Origin: Streptomyces sp. 135
GTDB taxonomy: Bacteria; Actinomycetota; Actinomycetes; Streptomycetales; Streptomycetaceae
Assembly (NCBI RefSeq): GCF_020026305.1
Contig: NZ_CP075691.1
Location: 1,798,001 to 1,862,000, forward strand
Length of the DNA: 64,000 nt
Direction: 5' to 3'
A program made the position numbers and the translations under genes. The notes beneath the pieces were generated by a model. That model saw only the letters and a program-made list of their open reading frames with translations. It ran no database searches and had not been told where the DNA came from. Shown here piece by piece: positions 26,794 through 35,130 of this stretch (position 1 is its first letter; each line of letters starts with the position of its first letter).

Positions 26794-27942
26794 GTGACCG
26801 ATCTTGATCAACGCCCCTCACCGCCGTCGACCGGCTTCGCGCTGCGCCGCGCGGCGCCCGCCCTCGCGGTGTACGCCGGGGTGCGCGCGCTGGGTCTCGC
26901 GGTGCTCGCGGTGTGGGGGGCGGTGGCGGGCAAGAGCCCGCACACGCTGCTGGCCGCCCGCTGGGACTCGCTCTGGTACACCCGCGTCGCCGAGCACGGC
27001 TACGGCTGGGAGGTGACGCTCCCCGACGGCAGCGTGCACTCGAACCTCGCGTTCTTCCCGCTCCTGCCCTGGCTCGAGCGGCTCGGCGCGGCGGTCAGTC
27101 CCTTGTCGTACGCCGACGCGGGGCTGGCGGTGAGCTGGCTCGCGTCGCTCTTCGCCGCCGCGGGGATCTTCGCGGTCACCGACCATCTGTACGGGCGCCG
27201 GGCCGGGGTCTGCGCCGTCGCGCTCTGGGCGGTGCTCCCGGTCGGCGTCGTGCAGTCGATGGCGTACAGCGAGTCCCTGTTCACGGCGCTGGCCGCCTGG
27301 TCGCTGTACGCCCTGCTCAGGGAGGACTGGATCCTCGCGGGCCTGCTGGCCTCCCTGGCGGGTCTGACCCGGCCGGTGGGCGCCGCGGTGGTCGCCGCGA
27401 TCTGGGTGACGGCCGCCGTGCGGGTGCACCGGGAGCGGCGGGCCGGCCTGCGCATGCTCCTCGGGGTGCTCCTGGCGCCGCTCGGCGCCGCGGGGTACGT
27501 GCTGTGGGTCGGCCACCGCACGGGCGGCGGCCTCTTCGGCTATCTCGACGTCCAGGCGGGCTGGGGCAACGGCTTCGACTTCGGCTACGCCTTCGCGCGC
27601 TTCATCGGCGACAAGTTCACCTCCGTCCCCGGCGCCCTCGCGGGGCTCGGCCTCATCGTCGGGGTGGCGCTGGTGGTCTGGCTGTACGTCGTCGGCGTGC
27701 GGCAGCGCCAGCCCCTGCCGCTGCTCCTCTACACCGGGATCGTCGTCGCGCTCGCGCTGTGCGCGGCGGGCTACTTCGGCTCGAAGCCGCGCCTTCTGCT
27801 GCCCGCCTTCCCGCTGCTGCTGCCCCTCGCGGTGGCCCTGGCCCGGCTGCGTACGTCCAGGTCGGCGCTGGTCCTCGGGGGTGTGGCCGTGGCCGGCGCG
27901 GTGTACGGGGCGTTCTGGCTGCACGGCTCGGGCCCGCCGTGA
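26794..27942 (+). CDS. PIG-V-like mannosyltransferase/glycosyltransferase membrane protein
   Basis: 382 residues from GTG 26794. There are eight to ten membrane helices. The luminal-type motif AARWDSLWYTRVAEHGYGW early in the protein and NLAFFPLLPWLERLG are the signatures of PIG-V-like GT-C enzymes, which use polyprenyl-phosphate mannose. In actinomycetes such enzymes extend extracytoplasmic glycans or glycosylate proteins. A helix-breaking RPVG motif and SKPRLLLPAFPLLLPLAVAL near the end also fit. The gene is monocistronic and divergent from the MFS gene. The acceptor is unknown. Confidence 0.85.
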   Translation: MTDLDQRPSPPSTGFALRRAAPALAVYAGVRALGLAVLAVWGAVAGKSPHTLLAARWDSLWYTRVAEHGYGWEVTLPDGSVHSNLAFFPLLPWLERLGAAVSPLSYADAGLAVSWLASLFAAAGIFAVTDHLYGRRAGVCAVALWAVLPVGVVQSMAYSESLFTALAAWSLYALLREDWILAGLLASLAGLTRPVGAAVVAAIWVTAAVRVHRERRAGLRMLLGVLLAPLGAAGYVLWVGHRTGGGLFGYLDVQAGWGNGFDFGYAFARFIGDKFTSVPGALAGLGLIVGVALVVWLYVVGVRQRQPLPLLLYTGIVVALALCAAGYFGSKPRLLLPAFPLLLPLAVALARLRTSRSALVLGGVAVAGAVYGAFWLHGSGPP

Positions 27943-28176
27943 TCCCGTCATGATCGTTTCGGCTACCGCGGTGAGCGGCAGGGAAATTCCACACCGGCCT
28001 CCGGTGAACGAATTCATAAGGCCCATAAAACGACATCGAAAACGATCAACGAATTGAGCAATGCGATGAAGGCCGAATAGGGAATCCCCCGGAATACACA
28101 CGGCCCTGAGATGAATCCCACATCACATCGTCATCACAAAGCCACTGATTCGGCCTAGTGCCGGACTCACCCGCTG

Positions 28177-28192
28177 TAACGTCGATTGGGTG
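28177..28192 (+). promoter_or_regulatory. Leaderless-type -10 element of the PAP2 gene
   Basis: TAACGT is followed by exactly seven bases and then the GTG start at 28190. This spacing is that of actinobacterial leaderless promoters, with transcription beginning at the start codon. No ribosome site precedes the GTG, and no clear -35 is seen. Confidence 0.5.
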
Positions 28193-29146
28193 CGTACCGA
28201 ACGAAACCTCACCCGTCTTGACCGGGTCTTCGCCCGGCTCGACCGTGAGCCGGAACGACCGACCCACCTCGACGTGCCGAGGATGAGCCGGCACCGGGTC
28301 GTGCTCTTCAGCGCGACCCTGGCCTTCTACCTCGCCATCGTCGTCGCCGTGCTCACCACCTCGTGGCTGGTGCGGTTCGACTGGCAGGTCATGTTCTTCC
28401 GGCCCTACCAGCAGTGGCCGGAGATCCACGCCTTCCTCGACTACTGGGTCGTCCTCGGCCAGCGCGGCCCCACGGCCGTCATGGTCGCGGCCTGGCTCGG
28501 CTGGCGCTCCTGGCGCCAGCACACCCTGCGCCCGCTGCTGATGTTCGGCGCCTCGCTGCTCCTGCTCAATGTGACGGTCGGCGCCGCCAAGATCGGCATG
28601 GGCCGCCTCGGTCCGCACTACGCGACCACGATCGGCTCCAACGAGATGTGGCTCGGCGGCGATATATTCCCCAGCGGCCACACCGCCAACGCCGTCGTGA
28701 CCTGGGGAATCCTGGCCTATCTCGCCTCGACCCCGCGCACCCGCCGCTACCTCTCGGCCGTCTCGGCCGTGGTCTCGCTGAGCGTCGGCCTCACCACCGT
28801 CTACCTCGGTACGCACTGGCTGAGCGACGTCTTCCTGGGCTGGGCCGCGGGCCTGCTCATCCTCCTCGCGCTGCCCTGGTTCGAGCCGCTGATCACCCGG
28901 ATCGAGGGCGTGATCTTCGGCGTCCGCGAGGCCTGGCGCGCCCGCCGCACCGGGACCGCGCTGCTGCCCGAGCCCGTGGCGGCCCCCGCCGGAGTCCCTG
29001 TCGGTGCCCCCGCGACGGTGCCCCAGCGTCCCGTCGCGCAGGAGCCGGTGCCCGCCCGTGAGCCGGTCGGCGCGGCCCGCTCGGCGCGGACCCGGCCTAC
29101 CTCGCGCCCGGCCCGCACACGGCCCGCTCGGAGCGCACCCCGGTGA
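28190..29146 (+). CDS. PAP2-family membrane phosphatase
   Basis: 318 residues, five to six membrane helices. The PAP2 motifs are KIGMGRLGPHY (motif 1, a relaxed form of K-x6-RP), PSGHTAN (motif 2) and VYLGTHWLSDVFLGW (motif 3, with His and Asp but a Thr where Arg is usual). Family members dephosphorylate lipid phosphates such as undecaprenyl pyrophosphate or phosphatidic acid on the outer membrane face. The C-terminal about 65 residues are a Pro/Ala/Arg-rich cytoplasmic tail. The gene appears to be transcribed without a leader (TAACGT-N7-GTG). A strong hairpin terminator follows. Confidence 0.88.
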   Translation: MRTERNLTRLDRVFARLDREPERPTHLDVPRMSRHRVVLFSATLAFYLAIVVAVLTTSWLVRFDWQVMFFRPYQQWPEIHAFLDYWVVLGQRGPTAVMVAAWLGWRSWRQHTLRPLLMFGASLLLLNVTVGAAKIGMGRLGPHYATTIGSNEMWLGGDIFPSGHTANAVVTWGILAYLASTPRTRRYLSAVSAVVSLSVGLTTVYLGTHWLSDVFLGWAAGLLILLALPWFEPLITRIEGVIFGVREAWRARRTGTALLPEPVAAPAGVPVGAPATVPQRPVAQEPVPAREPVGAARSARTRPTSRPARTRPARSAPR

Positions 29147-29290
29147 CGCTACAGCCGCAGGCCGCCGCACTCCGACCGCGCGACGCGCGGCACCGCTTCG
29201 GCCCGTCCGGTGGCGGGCGGCTGACCTCCACGGACGGCGGGGGCCGGTACGCACAGCCCTCCCCCGCAGCCCAGCCGTCCCCCGCATCGC

Positions 29291-29325
29291 GAAGGCCCCG
29301 GTTCCGTCGAGGAGCCGGGGCCTTC
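29291..29325. terminator. Hairpin terminator between PAP2 and I78 genes
   Basis: GAAGGCCCCGG and CCGGGGCCTTC are 11-base perfect arms around a 13-base loop, between convergent stops at 29146 and 29361. It probably serves both genes. Confidence 0.8.
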
Positions 29326-29365
29326 GTCGTGGCGGGGCGCTCAGCGTCGTGGCGGGGCGCTCAGC
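29326..29365. repeat. Exact 20-base tandem duplication across the I78 gene stop
   Basis: GTCGTGGCGGGGCGCTCAGC occurs twice in a row (29326-29345 and 29346-29365). The second copy contains the TGA stop of the I78 gene on the minus strand; the first repeats it directly downstream and runs into the terminator hairpin. Confidence 0.9.
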
Positions 29366-29576
29366 CCTTCCAAGAGCGTGTCACGACGCCTTCCTGGACC
29401 TCGAAATTGAGCCGCCCCGCGAGGTACTCCATGGTGATGATCGCCCCCGGGGGCAGCGACCTGACAGTGGACCAGCCGTGCTCGCGCGCCTGCCGCTCGG
29501 CTGCTTCGGCCGCCAGGCCCACGTAACGGTCCGGGCTGTCCTGGGGCTCTGCGGGAGGGGTCGGAATAGGTGCCAT
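29361..29576 (-). CDS. I78 family peptidase inhibitor-like small protein
   Basis: 71 residues from ATG 29576. The C-terminal half, TMEYLAGRLNFEVQEGVVTRSW, is the conserved core of I78 inhibitors (potato-inhibitor-like fold), in which the RLN and VVTR motifs shape the reactive loop. There is no signal peptide. An in-frame start 57 bases upstream exists, but the ATG at 29576 is favoured by TAACGT exactly seven bases before it, a leaderless-promoter spacing. It might restrain a serine protease such as the streptogrisins of this strain, but no link is shown. Confidence 0.75.
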   Translation of the reverse strand: MAPIPTPPAEPQDSPDRYVGLAAEAAERQAREHGWSTVRSLPPGAIITMEYLAGRLNFEVQEGVVTRSWKG

Positions 29577-29583
29577 GGACGCC

Positions 29584-29589
29584 ACGTTA
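29584..29589 (-). promoter_or_regulatory. Leaderless-type -10 element of the I78 gene
   Basis: TAACGT on the minus strand, seven bases before the ATG at 29576. It is identical to the element before the PAP2 gene, which is convergent with this one. Confidence 0.5.
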
Positions 29590-30013
29590 GGCGGCGCGGC
29601 AGCGCCGGGGAAGGCCGGGGGGCCGGACACCATGCGTCACGGATACCTCTCCGGTCACGCTTTTGTCACAGGATCACGACGTGCGTTTCGGTCGAACTCC
29701 GTCACACGTATGGGCGGTTCCGTACGTCTGACGGAGTAATTCCCGGAAGTCTTCGGTCCACCGGGAAGCCGCCCCCACGACCCCGTCAATAGCGCACCCC
29801 GAATAATCCCGCGCCCTCTTGACGAACCCTCCGCATTTCGGAATCCAAGCCCCGCGGACCGGTGGTGACGGTGCATAGGGAATTCATGGTTCCGGCCCAG
29901 CGCCCCCTCCGCGCCGCCCGCCCGGAAGCGGCGTACGCCCCCTGTCGGAGTCGGCGCCGGGGCGAGCATCATGGCCGGAGCTTCGAACAGGCTTCGGGCA
30001 GGCCCAGGACGCG
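29590..30013. other. Intergenic region upstream of ctaD
   Basis: 424 bases, lower in GC than the genes around it. I see no convincing coding sequence. A TTGACG at 29819-29824 followed 17 bases later by AATCCA could be a weak promoter for ctaD. No other structure stood out. Confidence 0.5.
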
Positions 30014-31756
30014 ATGGCGAAGGGGCGGGCGATGGGGACCGAGACGGTGCGGGCGGTTCGGGGGCCGGTGCGGGAGCGGCGACCCGGCCGGGTGGTGGTG
30101 GAGTGGCTGACCACCACGGACCACAAGAAGATCGGTCACCTCTACCTCATCACGTCGTTCGTCTTCTTCCTGGCCGCCGGTCTGATGGCCCTGATGATGC
30201 GGGCCGAGCTGGCCCGGCCGGGGCTCCAGCTGATGAGCAACGAGCAGTTCAACCAGGCCTTCACCATGCACGGCACGATCATGCTGCTGCTCTTCGCGAC
30301 GCCGACGTTCGCGGGCTTCGCCAACGAGATCATGCCGCTTCAGATCGGCTCGCCGGACGTCGCCTTCCCGCGGCTGAACATGCTCTCGTACTGGCTCTTC
30401 CTCTTCGGCGGCCTGATGGTGCTCGGCTCACTGCTCGTGCCGAGCGGTCCCGCGGCCTTCGGCTGGTTCGCGTACGCCCCGCTCAACAGCCTGGAGCGCT
30501 CGCCGGGCATCGGCGCCGACCTGTGGATCATGGGGCTCGCGCTCTCCGGCTTCGGCACGATCCTCGGCGCGGTGAACTTCCTGACGACCATCATCGGGAT
30601 GCGCGCGCCCGGCATGACGATGTTCCGGATGCCCGTCTTCACCTGGAACGTGCTGTTCACGTCGATCCTGGTGCTGATCGCGTTCCCCGTGCTCGCCGCC
30701 GCGCTGCTGGTCCTGGAGGCGGACCGGCGCTTCCACTCCGTCGTCTTCGCCTCGGAGAACGGGGGCGCGCTGCTGTGGCAGCACCTCTTCTGGTTCTTCG
30801 GGCACCCCGAGGTGTACATCATCGCGCTGCCGTTCTTCGGCATCATCACGGAGATCATCCCGGTCTTCAGCCGAAAACCGATGTTCGGCTACCTGACGCT
30901 GGTCGGCGCGACGATGACCATCACCGGCCTGTCGGTGGTCGTGTGGGCGCACCACATGTTCGCGACGGGTGCGGTGCTGCTGCCCTTCTTCTCGTTCATG
31001 TCGTTCCTGATCGCGGTCCCGACGGGCGTGAAGTTCTTCAACTGGACCGGGACGATGCTCAGGGGCTCGCTGTCCTTCGAGACGCCCATGCTGTGGGCGA
31101 TCGGGTTCCTGGTGAGCTTCCTGTTCGGCGGGCTGACCGGCGTCATCCTGGCCTCGCCGCCGCTCGACTTCCACGTCACCGACACCTACTTCGTCGTCGC
31201 GCACTTCCACTACGTGGTGTTCGGCACCGTCGTCTTCGCCACCTTCGCCGGCTTCTTCTTCTGGTGGCCGAAGCTGACGGGCAAGATGCTCGACGAGCGG
31301 CTCGGGAAGATCCAGTTCTGGACGCTCTTCGTGGGCTTCCACGCGACGTTCCTCGTCCAGCACTGGCTGGGCGCCGAGGGCATGCCGCGCCGCTACGCCG
31401 ACTATCTGGCGGCCGACGGCTTCACGGTCCTCAACACCGTCTCGACCATCGGGGCGTTCCTGCTGGGCATGTCGACGCTGCCGTTCCTCTACAACCTCTG
31501 GAAGACCGCCAAGTACGGGAAGAAGGTCGAGGTCGACGACCCGTGGGGCTTCGGGCGCTCCCTGGAGTGGGCGACGTCCTGCCCGCCACCCCGGCACAAC
31601 TTCGTCACGCTGCCCCGGATCCGCTCCGAGTCCCCGGCCTTCGACCTGCACCATCCCGAGTACGCGGCGTTCACGGCGCCGACCGCCGACGACCGGGTCC
31701 CCGAGGATCCGCAGACGGAGCACCCCGGTCCAGGGCCCGGCTCAGGAGGTCCCTGA
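30014..31756 (+). CDS. ctaD: Cytochrome c oxidase subunit I (aa3 type), stand-alone copy
   Basis: 580 residues, 12 membrane helices. All metal ligands are visible: heme a His in FTMHGTIM, CuB site with the His-Tyr pair in [10 protein letters not shown] and HH in VWAHHMF, and heme a3/a His in VAHFHYV. The enzyme reduces oxygen to water and pumps protons. The gene stands alone with no ctaC, ctaE or qcr genes nearby, so it is probably a second subunit I gene in addition to the main oxidase cluster. The start is GTG/ATG-ambiguous at the extreme N-terminus (ATG 30014 or 30032). The Pro-rich tail overlaps the convergent WYL gene by 86 bases. Confidence 0.93.
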   Translation: MAKGRAMGTETVRAVRGPVRERRPGRVVVEWLTTTDHKKIGHLYLITSFVFFLAAGLMALMMRAELARPGLQLMSNEQFNQAFTMHGTIMLLLFATPTFAGFANEIMPLQIGSPDVAFPRLNMLSYWLFLFGGLMVLGSLLVPSGPAAFGWFAYAPLNSLERSPGIGADLWIMGLALSGFGTILGAVNFLTTIIGMRAPGMTMFRMPVFTWNVLFTSILVLIAFPVLAAALLVLEADRRFHSVVFASENGGALLWQHLFWFFGHPEVYIIALPFFGIITEIIPVFSRKPMFGYLTLVGATMTITGLSVVVWAHHMFATGAVLLPFFSFMSFLIAVPTGVKFFNWTGTMLRGSLSFETPMLWAIGFLVSFLFGGLTGVILASPPLDFHVTDTYFVVAHFHYVVFGTVVFATFAGFFFWWPKLTGKMLDERLGKIQFWTLFVGFHATFLVQHWLGAEGMPRRYADYLAADGFTVLNTVSTIGAFLLGMSTLPFLYNLWKTAKYGKKVEVDDPWGFGRSLEWATSCPPPRHNFVTLPRIRSESPAFDLHHPEYAAFTAPTADDRVPEDPQTEHPGPGPGSGGP

Positions 31757-32684
31757 ACGTCTCCATCCGGTCGGTGAGCTCGGCGGGCTCGACGACCTCG
31801 AACTCCAGCCCCATGAACATCACGTGGAAGACCATCACGTCCAGGCTCGCCGCCCCCGTGCGCAGCAGGCAGCTCCGCTCGGTCTCGGCCTCCAGGGTGC
31901 CGTCGGCCGGGGAGATCCGCTCGGCGGCCTCCGCCAGCGGCACGAGGAGGCGGACCACGGCCTGCGCGGCGAACGCGCGGGTGGAGACGCCCTGGGAGAC
32001 GTACGCGGCCAGGTCGTCGGCGGGCGGGGTGCGCGGCGCGAAGCGCGGCCCGTGCGGCGGCTTCGGCGTGAGCCGGTCCACGCGGAACGTACGCCAGTCC
32101 TCGCGCTCCAGGTCCCACGCCACGAGGTACCAGCGGCGCTCGGTGCACACCAGGCGGTGCGGCTCCACGGTGCGGCGGCTCGAACTTCCCCCGTGGTCAC
32201 GGTAGTCGAAGCGCAGCCGTTCCGAGTCCCGGCAGACGCCCGCGAGTTCGGTCAGGAGGGCGGGGTCCAGGCCCTGCCGGCTCGGGGCGCGCAGCATCGG
32301 CACGGTGAAGGCGTGCAGGGCGCTCACCCTGCGGCGCAGCCTGCCCGGCAGCACCTGTTCCAGCTTGGTGAGCGCCCGTACCGAGGTCTCGCCGATGCCC
32401 TCGATGCCCTGGCCGGCGGCGGTGCGCAGCCCGACGGCGACCGCGACCGCCTCGTCGTCGTCCAGGAGCAGCGGCGGCAGCTCGGCCCCCGCGCCGAGCT
32501 GGTAGCCGCCGCCGGTGCCGGGGCTGGCGTTGACGGGGTAGCCGAGCTCGCGCAGCCGGTCCACGTCGCGGCGGACGGTGCGCGAGGTGACGCCCAGGCG
32601 GTCGGCGAGGTCCGCGCCGGACCATTCGCGGTGGGCCTGCAACAGGGAGAGCAGGCGGAGCAGTCGTGCCGAGGTCTCCAACAT
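31671..32684 (-). CDS. WYL-domain transcriptional regulator (YafY/DeoR-type helix-turn-helix)
   Basis: 337 residues from ATG 32684. An N-terminal winged helix (about 1-60: [26 protein letters not shown]) and [28 protein letters not shown] are typical of YafY regulators. The WYL domain (about 150-215) contains [23 protein letters not shown], which binds nucleic acid or nucleotide ligands. A WCX C-terminal extension follows. A perfect inverted repeat (32701-32731) just before the start is the likely autoregulatory operator. The 3' end overlaps the convergent ctaD by 86 bases. The target genes are unknown. Confidence 0.92.
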   Translation of the reverse strand: MLETSARLLRLLSLLQAHREWSGADLADRLGVTSRTVRRDVDRLRELGYPVNASPGTGGGYQLGAGAELPPLLLDDDEAVAVAVGLRTAAGQGIEGIGETSVRALTKLEQVLPGRLRRRVSALHAFTVPMLRAPSRQGLDPALLTELAGVCRDSERLRFDYRDHGGSSSRRTVEPHRLVCTERRWYLVAWDLEREDWRTFRVDRLTPKPPHGPRFAPRTPPADDLAAYVSQGVSTRAFAAQAVVRLLVPLAEAAERISPADGTLEAETERSCLLRTGAASLDVMVFHVMFMGLEFEVVEPAELTDRMETFRDLLSRALDRGAPSADPRGPGRRRSAP

Positions 32685-32700
32685 GGACGCGATTGTGCCC

Positions 32701-32731
32701 GTCCTTCAGGACAGTGACGGTCCTGAAGGAC
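32701..32731. promoter_or_regulatory. Operator-like perfect inverted repeat before the WYL regulator gene
   Basis: GTCCTTCAGGAC-7-GTCCTGAAGGAC: two 12-base perfect arms, each itself a GTCCT-NN-AGGAC palindrome. It lies 17 bases upstream of the WYL start, so a dimer or pair of dimers of that regulator could bind here. Confidence 0.65.
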
Positions 32732-32754
32732 GGTGGGCTGCGGACAGCCCCCGT

Positions 32755-32799
32755 AAGGGGGCGCGGGGAACTGCGCGACCAGCCACCCGGCACCCGCAG
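32755..32799. repeat. Common Streptomyces intergenic sequence (GGGGCGCGGGGAACTGCGCGACCAGCC)
   Basis: The stretch containing GGCGCGGGGAACTGCGCGA followed by CCAGCCACCC and ACCCGCAG resembles a sequence often repeated between genes in Streptomyces (recalled, not searched). It lies between the WYL operator and the end of the next gene, where a terminator-like hairpin (CCCCGTAAGGGGG) also occurs. Confidence 0.5.
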
Positions 32800-32826
32800 A
32801 CGCGAACGCGCCTGCCGGCGGGAGTC

Positions 32827-33708
32827 CTACGGCGACTGCGGGCCGCCCCGGGCCTCGCGCACGCGGACGGACAGGTCGTTGTCGATGGTGTAGTACGGGC
32901 CCGCCTCCAGCACCCCGTGCTCCGTCTCGCAGCGCACCACCGGATACGTGAAGATCGCCTTCTTGTCCGCCACGTCGTCCAGGAGCCGGGCCAGGCGCAC
33001 GCGCGGTCCGCTCTCGCCGGCCGGGAGCAGCCACAGGTCCCAGGGGCCTGGCCCGCTCTCCGCGAGCAGGCCGTGGCGCAGCCCGAAGGCGAACCGCGGC
33101 CCCTCGGCGGTGACTTCGGCCCGGTGGACGAGGCCGGGTTCGGCGCGCCGGACGGCCTCGGCGTACGCGGCGTCGGTCAGCGACGTGCCGTAGATCCGGC
33201 CGTGGACGGTCATGGCCCCGTCCGCCAGCTCGATCTCGCCGGCCTCGGCGTGCGGCGCCCGCAGCCAGCTGCGCACGGAGAGGTTGCCCTGCTTCGTCGC
33301 ATAGGGGATGCGTACCGCGACATGGCCGCGGCTGCCGCTGGGCGCGCGGTCGACCAGTGAGCGCAGGTCGTTCACGCCCGGTCTCAGGCGGCGCGGCTCA
33401 CCGCCTGAGACCTGCGCGTACGCGTTCCAGCGGCCCTCGGCGAGCTCGACGGTGCTGGGCAGCGCGGCCCGCAGCCGCCCGTCGGCCGACGGGGAGAGCG
33501 GCAGCCGGACGTAGTCCTCGGCGGAGTCGGCGTCGCGGCGGCGCAGCAGCAGATGGGCGGCGTCCTGCGTCCCGGCCTCGCCGGGGTCCGTCACGTCGAA
33601 GGTGAGGCCCCCGGCCGAGTCGGCGACGCAGTCGGCGCGTGGCGCCGTGGACGCCTCGTGGTCGTCCTCGGCGTGCGACTCGGCGTGCGGGGTGGCCAAG
33701 GCCGTCAT
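32827..33708 (-). CDS. Conserved hypothetical protein coupled to a glycosyltransferase
   Basis: 293 residues from ATG 33708, overlapping the glycosyltransferase stop by 4 bases. It appears to contain repeated beta-sandwich units of about 80-90 residues (LTFDVTDPGE, AHLLLRRRD, RVRLARLLDDVADKK), with recurring patterns such as WNAYAQV and WDLWLLPAG. There is no signal peptide or membrane helix. Its role is not known; strict coupling with the glycosyltransferase suggests a partner in glycan or teichoic-acid-like polymer synthesis, or a lectin-like domain (inference). Confidence 0.7.
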   Translation of the reverse strand: MTALATPHAESHAEDDHEASTAPRADCVADSAGGLTFDVTDPGEAGTQDAAHLLLRRRDADSAEDYVRLPLSPSADGRLRAALPSTVELAEGRWNAYAQVSGGEPRRLRPGVNDLRSLVDRAPSGSRGHVAVRIPYATKQGNLSVRSWLRAPHAEAGEIELADGAMTVHGRIYGTSLTDAAYAEAVRRAEPGLVHRAEVTAEGPRFAFGLRHGLLAESGPGPWDLWLLPAGESGPRVRLARLLDDVADKKAIFTYPVVRCETEHGVLEAGPYYTIDNDLSVRVREARGGPQSP

Positions 33709-34967
33709 GCGGTCGATCCCTTCGTCTGGACGCGTCGGAGGTCCCGCACCGCGTACGCGCCCCCGAGCAGCGCGCCGCGCGTGCGGTGCAGGGAGCCGCG
33801 CAGCCGGCCCCCGAGCGAGCTTCCGCGGGTGAGCATCCCGGAGAACATCGCGTCGTAGCGCTCGGCTATGCGGGCCGGGTCGAAGCGCTCCGAGTCCTGG
33901 AGCGCCGCGTCCGCCATCCGGTGCCGGAGCGAGTCGTCGTTGATGAGTTCGAGCAGTCCGCCTGCGATGGCGTCGGGGTTGCCGACCTCGACGAGGCGCC
34001 CGTCGACGCCGTTGTCGATGATCTCGCCGGGGCCGTGCGGGCAGTCGGTGGCGACGACGGGCAGACCGCAGCGCATCGCCTCGACGATCGTCATGCCGAA
34101 GGACTCCAGGCTGGAGGTGACGGCGGCGATGGAACCCTTGGCCCACTCGGGCTCGATGGGATGGGCGGGGCCCATGAGGAAGACGTGGTTGTACAGGCCC
34201 AGCTCGTCGATCAGGGCGCGCAGCTTCTCCTTCTGCTTGCCGCTGCCGTAGATCCGCAGCCGCCAGTCGGGGCGCTCGCGCCGCACCTTGTCGAAGGCCC
34301 TGATCAGCAGGTCGTACCGCTTGACGGGGGCGAGCCGCCCGGCCGCGACGACCCACTTGTGGGTGCCGTCGGCGGGCTCTATGCCGGGCGCGGGCACGGG
34401 GTTCGGCAGGGCCTGCACATGGACGCCGGGCAGCCGCATCTTGCGGGTGTAGGCGCGCGCGTCGGCCTCGGTCGTCGTGGTCAGGACATCGAGGCGCGGG
34501 TAGACGCTGCGCAGCTGCCGGCGCAGTTCCCTGGAGTGGCTGTCGAGCGTGAGGTGCTCCTGGCCGACGCGCAGCGGGCCGCGTGCGGTCTGGCGGGCGA
34601 TGTGCACGTTGAGCCCGGGCCGGGTGCCGACGACGACGTCCGCGTCGAGGGCCCCGAGGTGCGCGGCGATGCGCCGGTCGGTGAGGGCGCTGTACTGGTC
34701 GTAGCGGCCCTCGGCGCTCGGGAACGTCCGGGCGGGCCGCAGATATTCGGGGTCCTCCCCGTCGTAGCCCGGGCTGCCCTTGCGCGTGTCCACGAGGTGG
34801 CTCAGGCGGACGCGCTGGTCAGGCGCGAACACCGGCTCGTCGCGGTGCCGGAAGACGGAGACGATCTCGACGTCATGCTGCTGGGCCAGCGTGTTCGCCA
34901 AGTTGTACGTCGTCCGGATCGTCCCTCCGATCCCGTACGCGTTGTGTATCAGGAAAGAGATGTGCAT
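33705..34967 (-). CDS. Glycosyltransferase family 4 (GT-B fold)
   Basis: 420 residues. N-terminal Rossmann half with NAYGIGGTIRTTYNLANTLA and a C-terminal GT1 domain with AAGRLAPVKRYDLLIRAF, SSLESFGMTIVEAMRCGLPVVA and DCPHGPGEII, where the E-x7-E motif (ESFGMTIVE) binds the sugar nucleotide. A basic tail of about 50 residues may contact the membrane. It resembles enzymes for poly(glycerol/ribitol-phosphate) or exopolysaccharide decoration; the acceptor is unknown. It is first in a two-gene operon whose upstream gap contains two perfect palindromes. Confidence 0.92.
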   Translation of the reverse strand: MHISFLIHNAYGIGGTIRTTYNLANTLAQQHDVEIVSVFRHRDEPVFAPDQRVRLSHLVDTRKGSPGYDGEDPEYLRPARTFPSAEGRYDQYSALTDRRIAAHLGALDADVVVGTRPGLNVHIARQTARGPLRVGQEHLTLDSHSRELRRQLRSVYPRLDVLTTTTEADARAYTRKMRLPGVHVQALPNPVPAPGIEPADGTHKWVVAAGRLAPVKRYDLLIRAFDKVRRERPDWRLRIYGSGKQKEKLRALIDELGLYNHVFLMGPAHPIEPEWAKGSIAAVTSSLESFGMTIVEAMRCGLPVVATDCPHGPGEIIDNGVDGRLVEVGNPDAIAGGLLELINDDSLRHRMADAALQDSERFDPARIAERYDAMFSGMLTRGSSLGGRLRGSLHRTRGALLGGAYAVRDLRRVQTKGSTA

Positions 34968-35053
34968 GCGTCCCCGTATCCCGCGTTTCCATGCGGACAG
35001 TCCCCCTCGTCCGCCTACCGGAGGGTTAGACGGTAATTCTTGGCCAAGGGTTG

Positions 35054-35082
35054 GGTGCTAGCACCATCCTGTTTTGAAACAG
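35054..35082. promoter_or_regulatory. Two adjacent palindromes upstream of the glycosyltransferase gene
   Basis: GGTGCTAGCACC (35054-35065) is a perfect 12-base palindrome, and CTGTTT-TG-AAACAG (35069-35082) follows three bases later. Both lie in the about 160-base gap between the glycosyltransferase start and the end of a binding-protein gene, so they are candidate operator sites. Confidence 0.4.
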
Positions 35083-35130
35083 ATACGTGATCGAGAGCCA
35101 AGAGCGGGAACTTCTCCGCGCCCTCACCCA

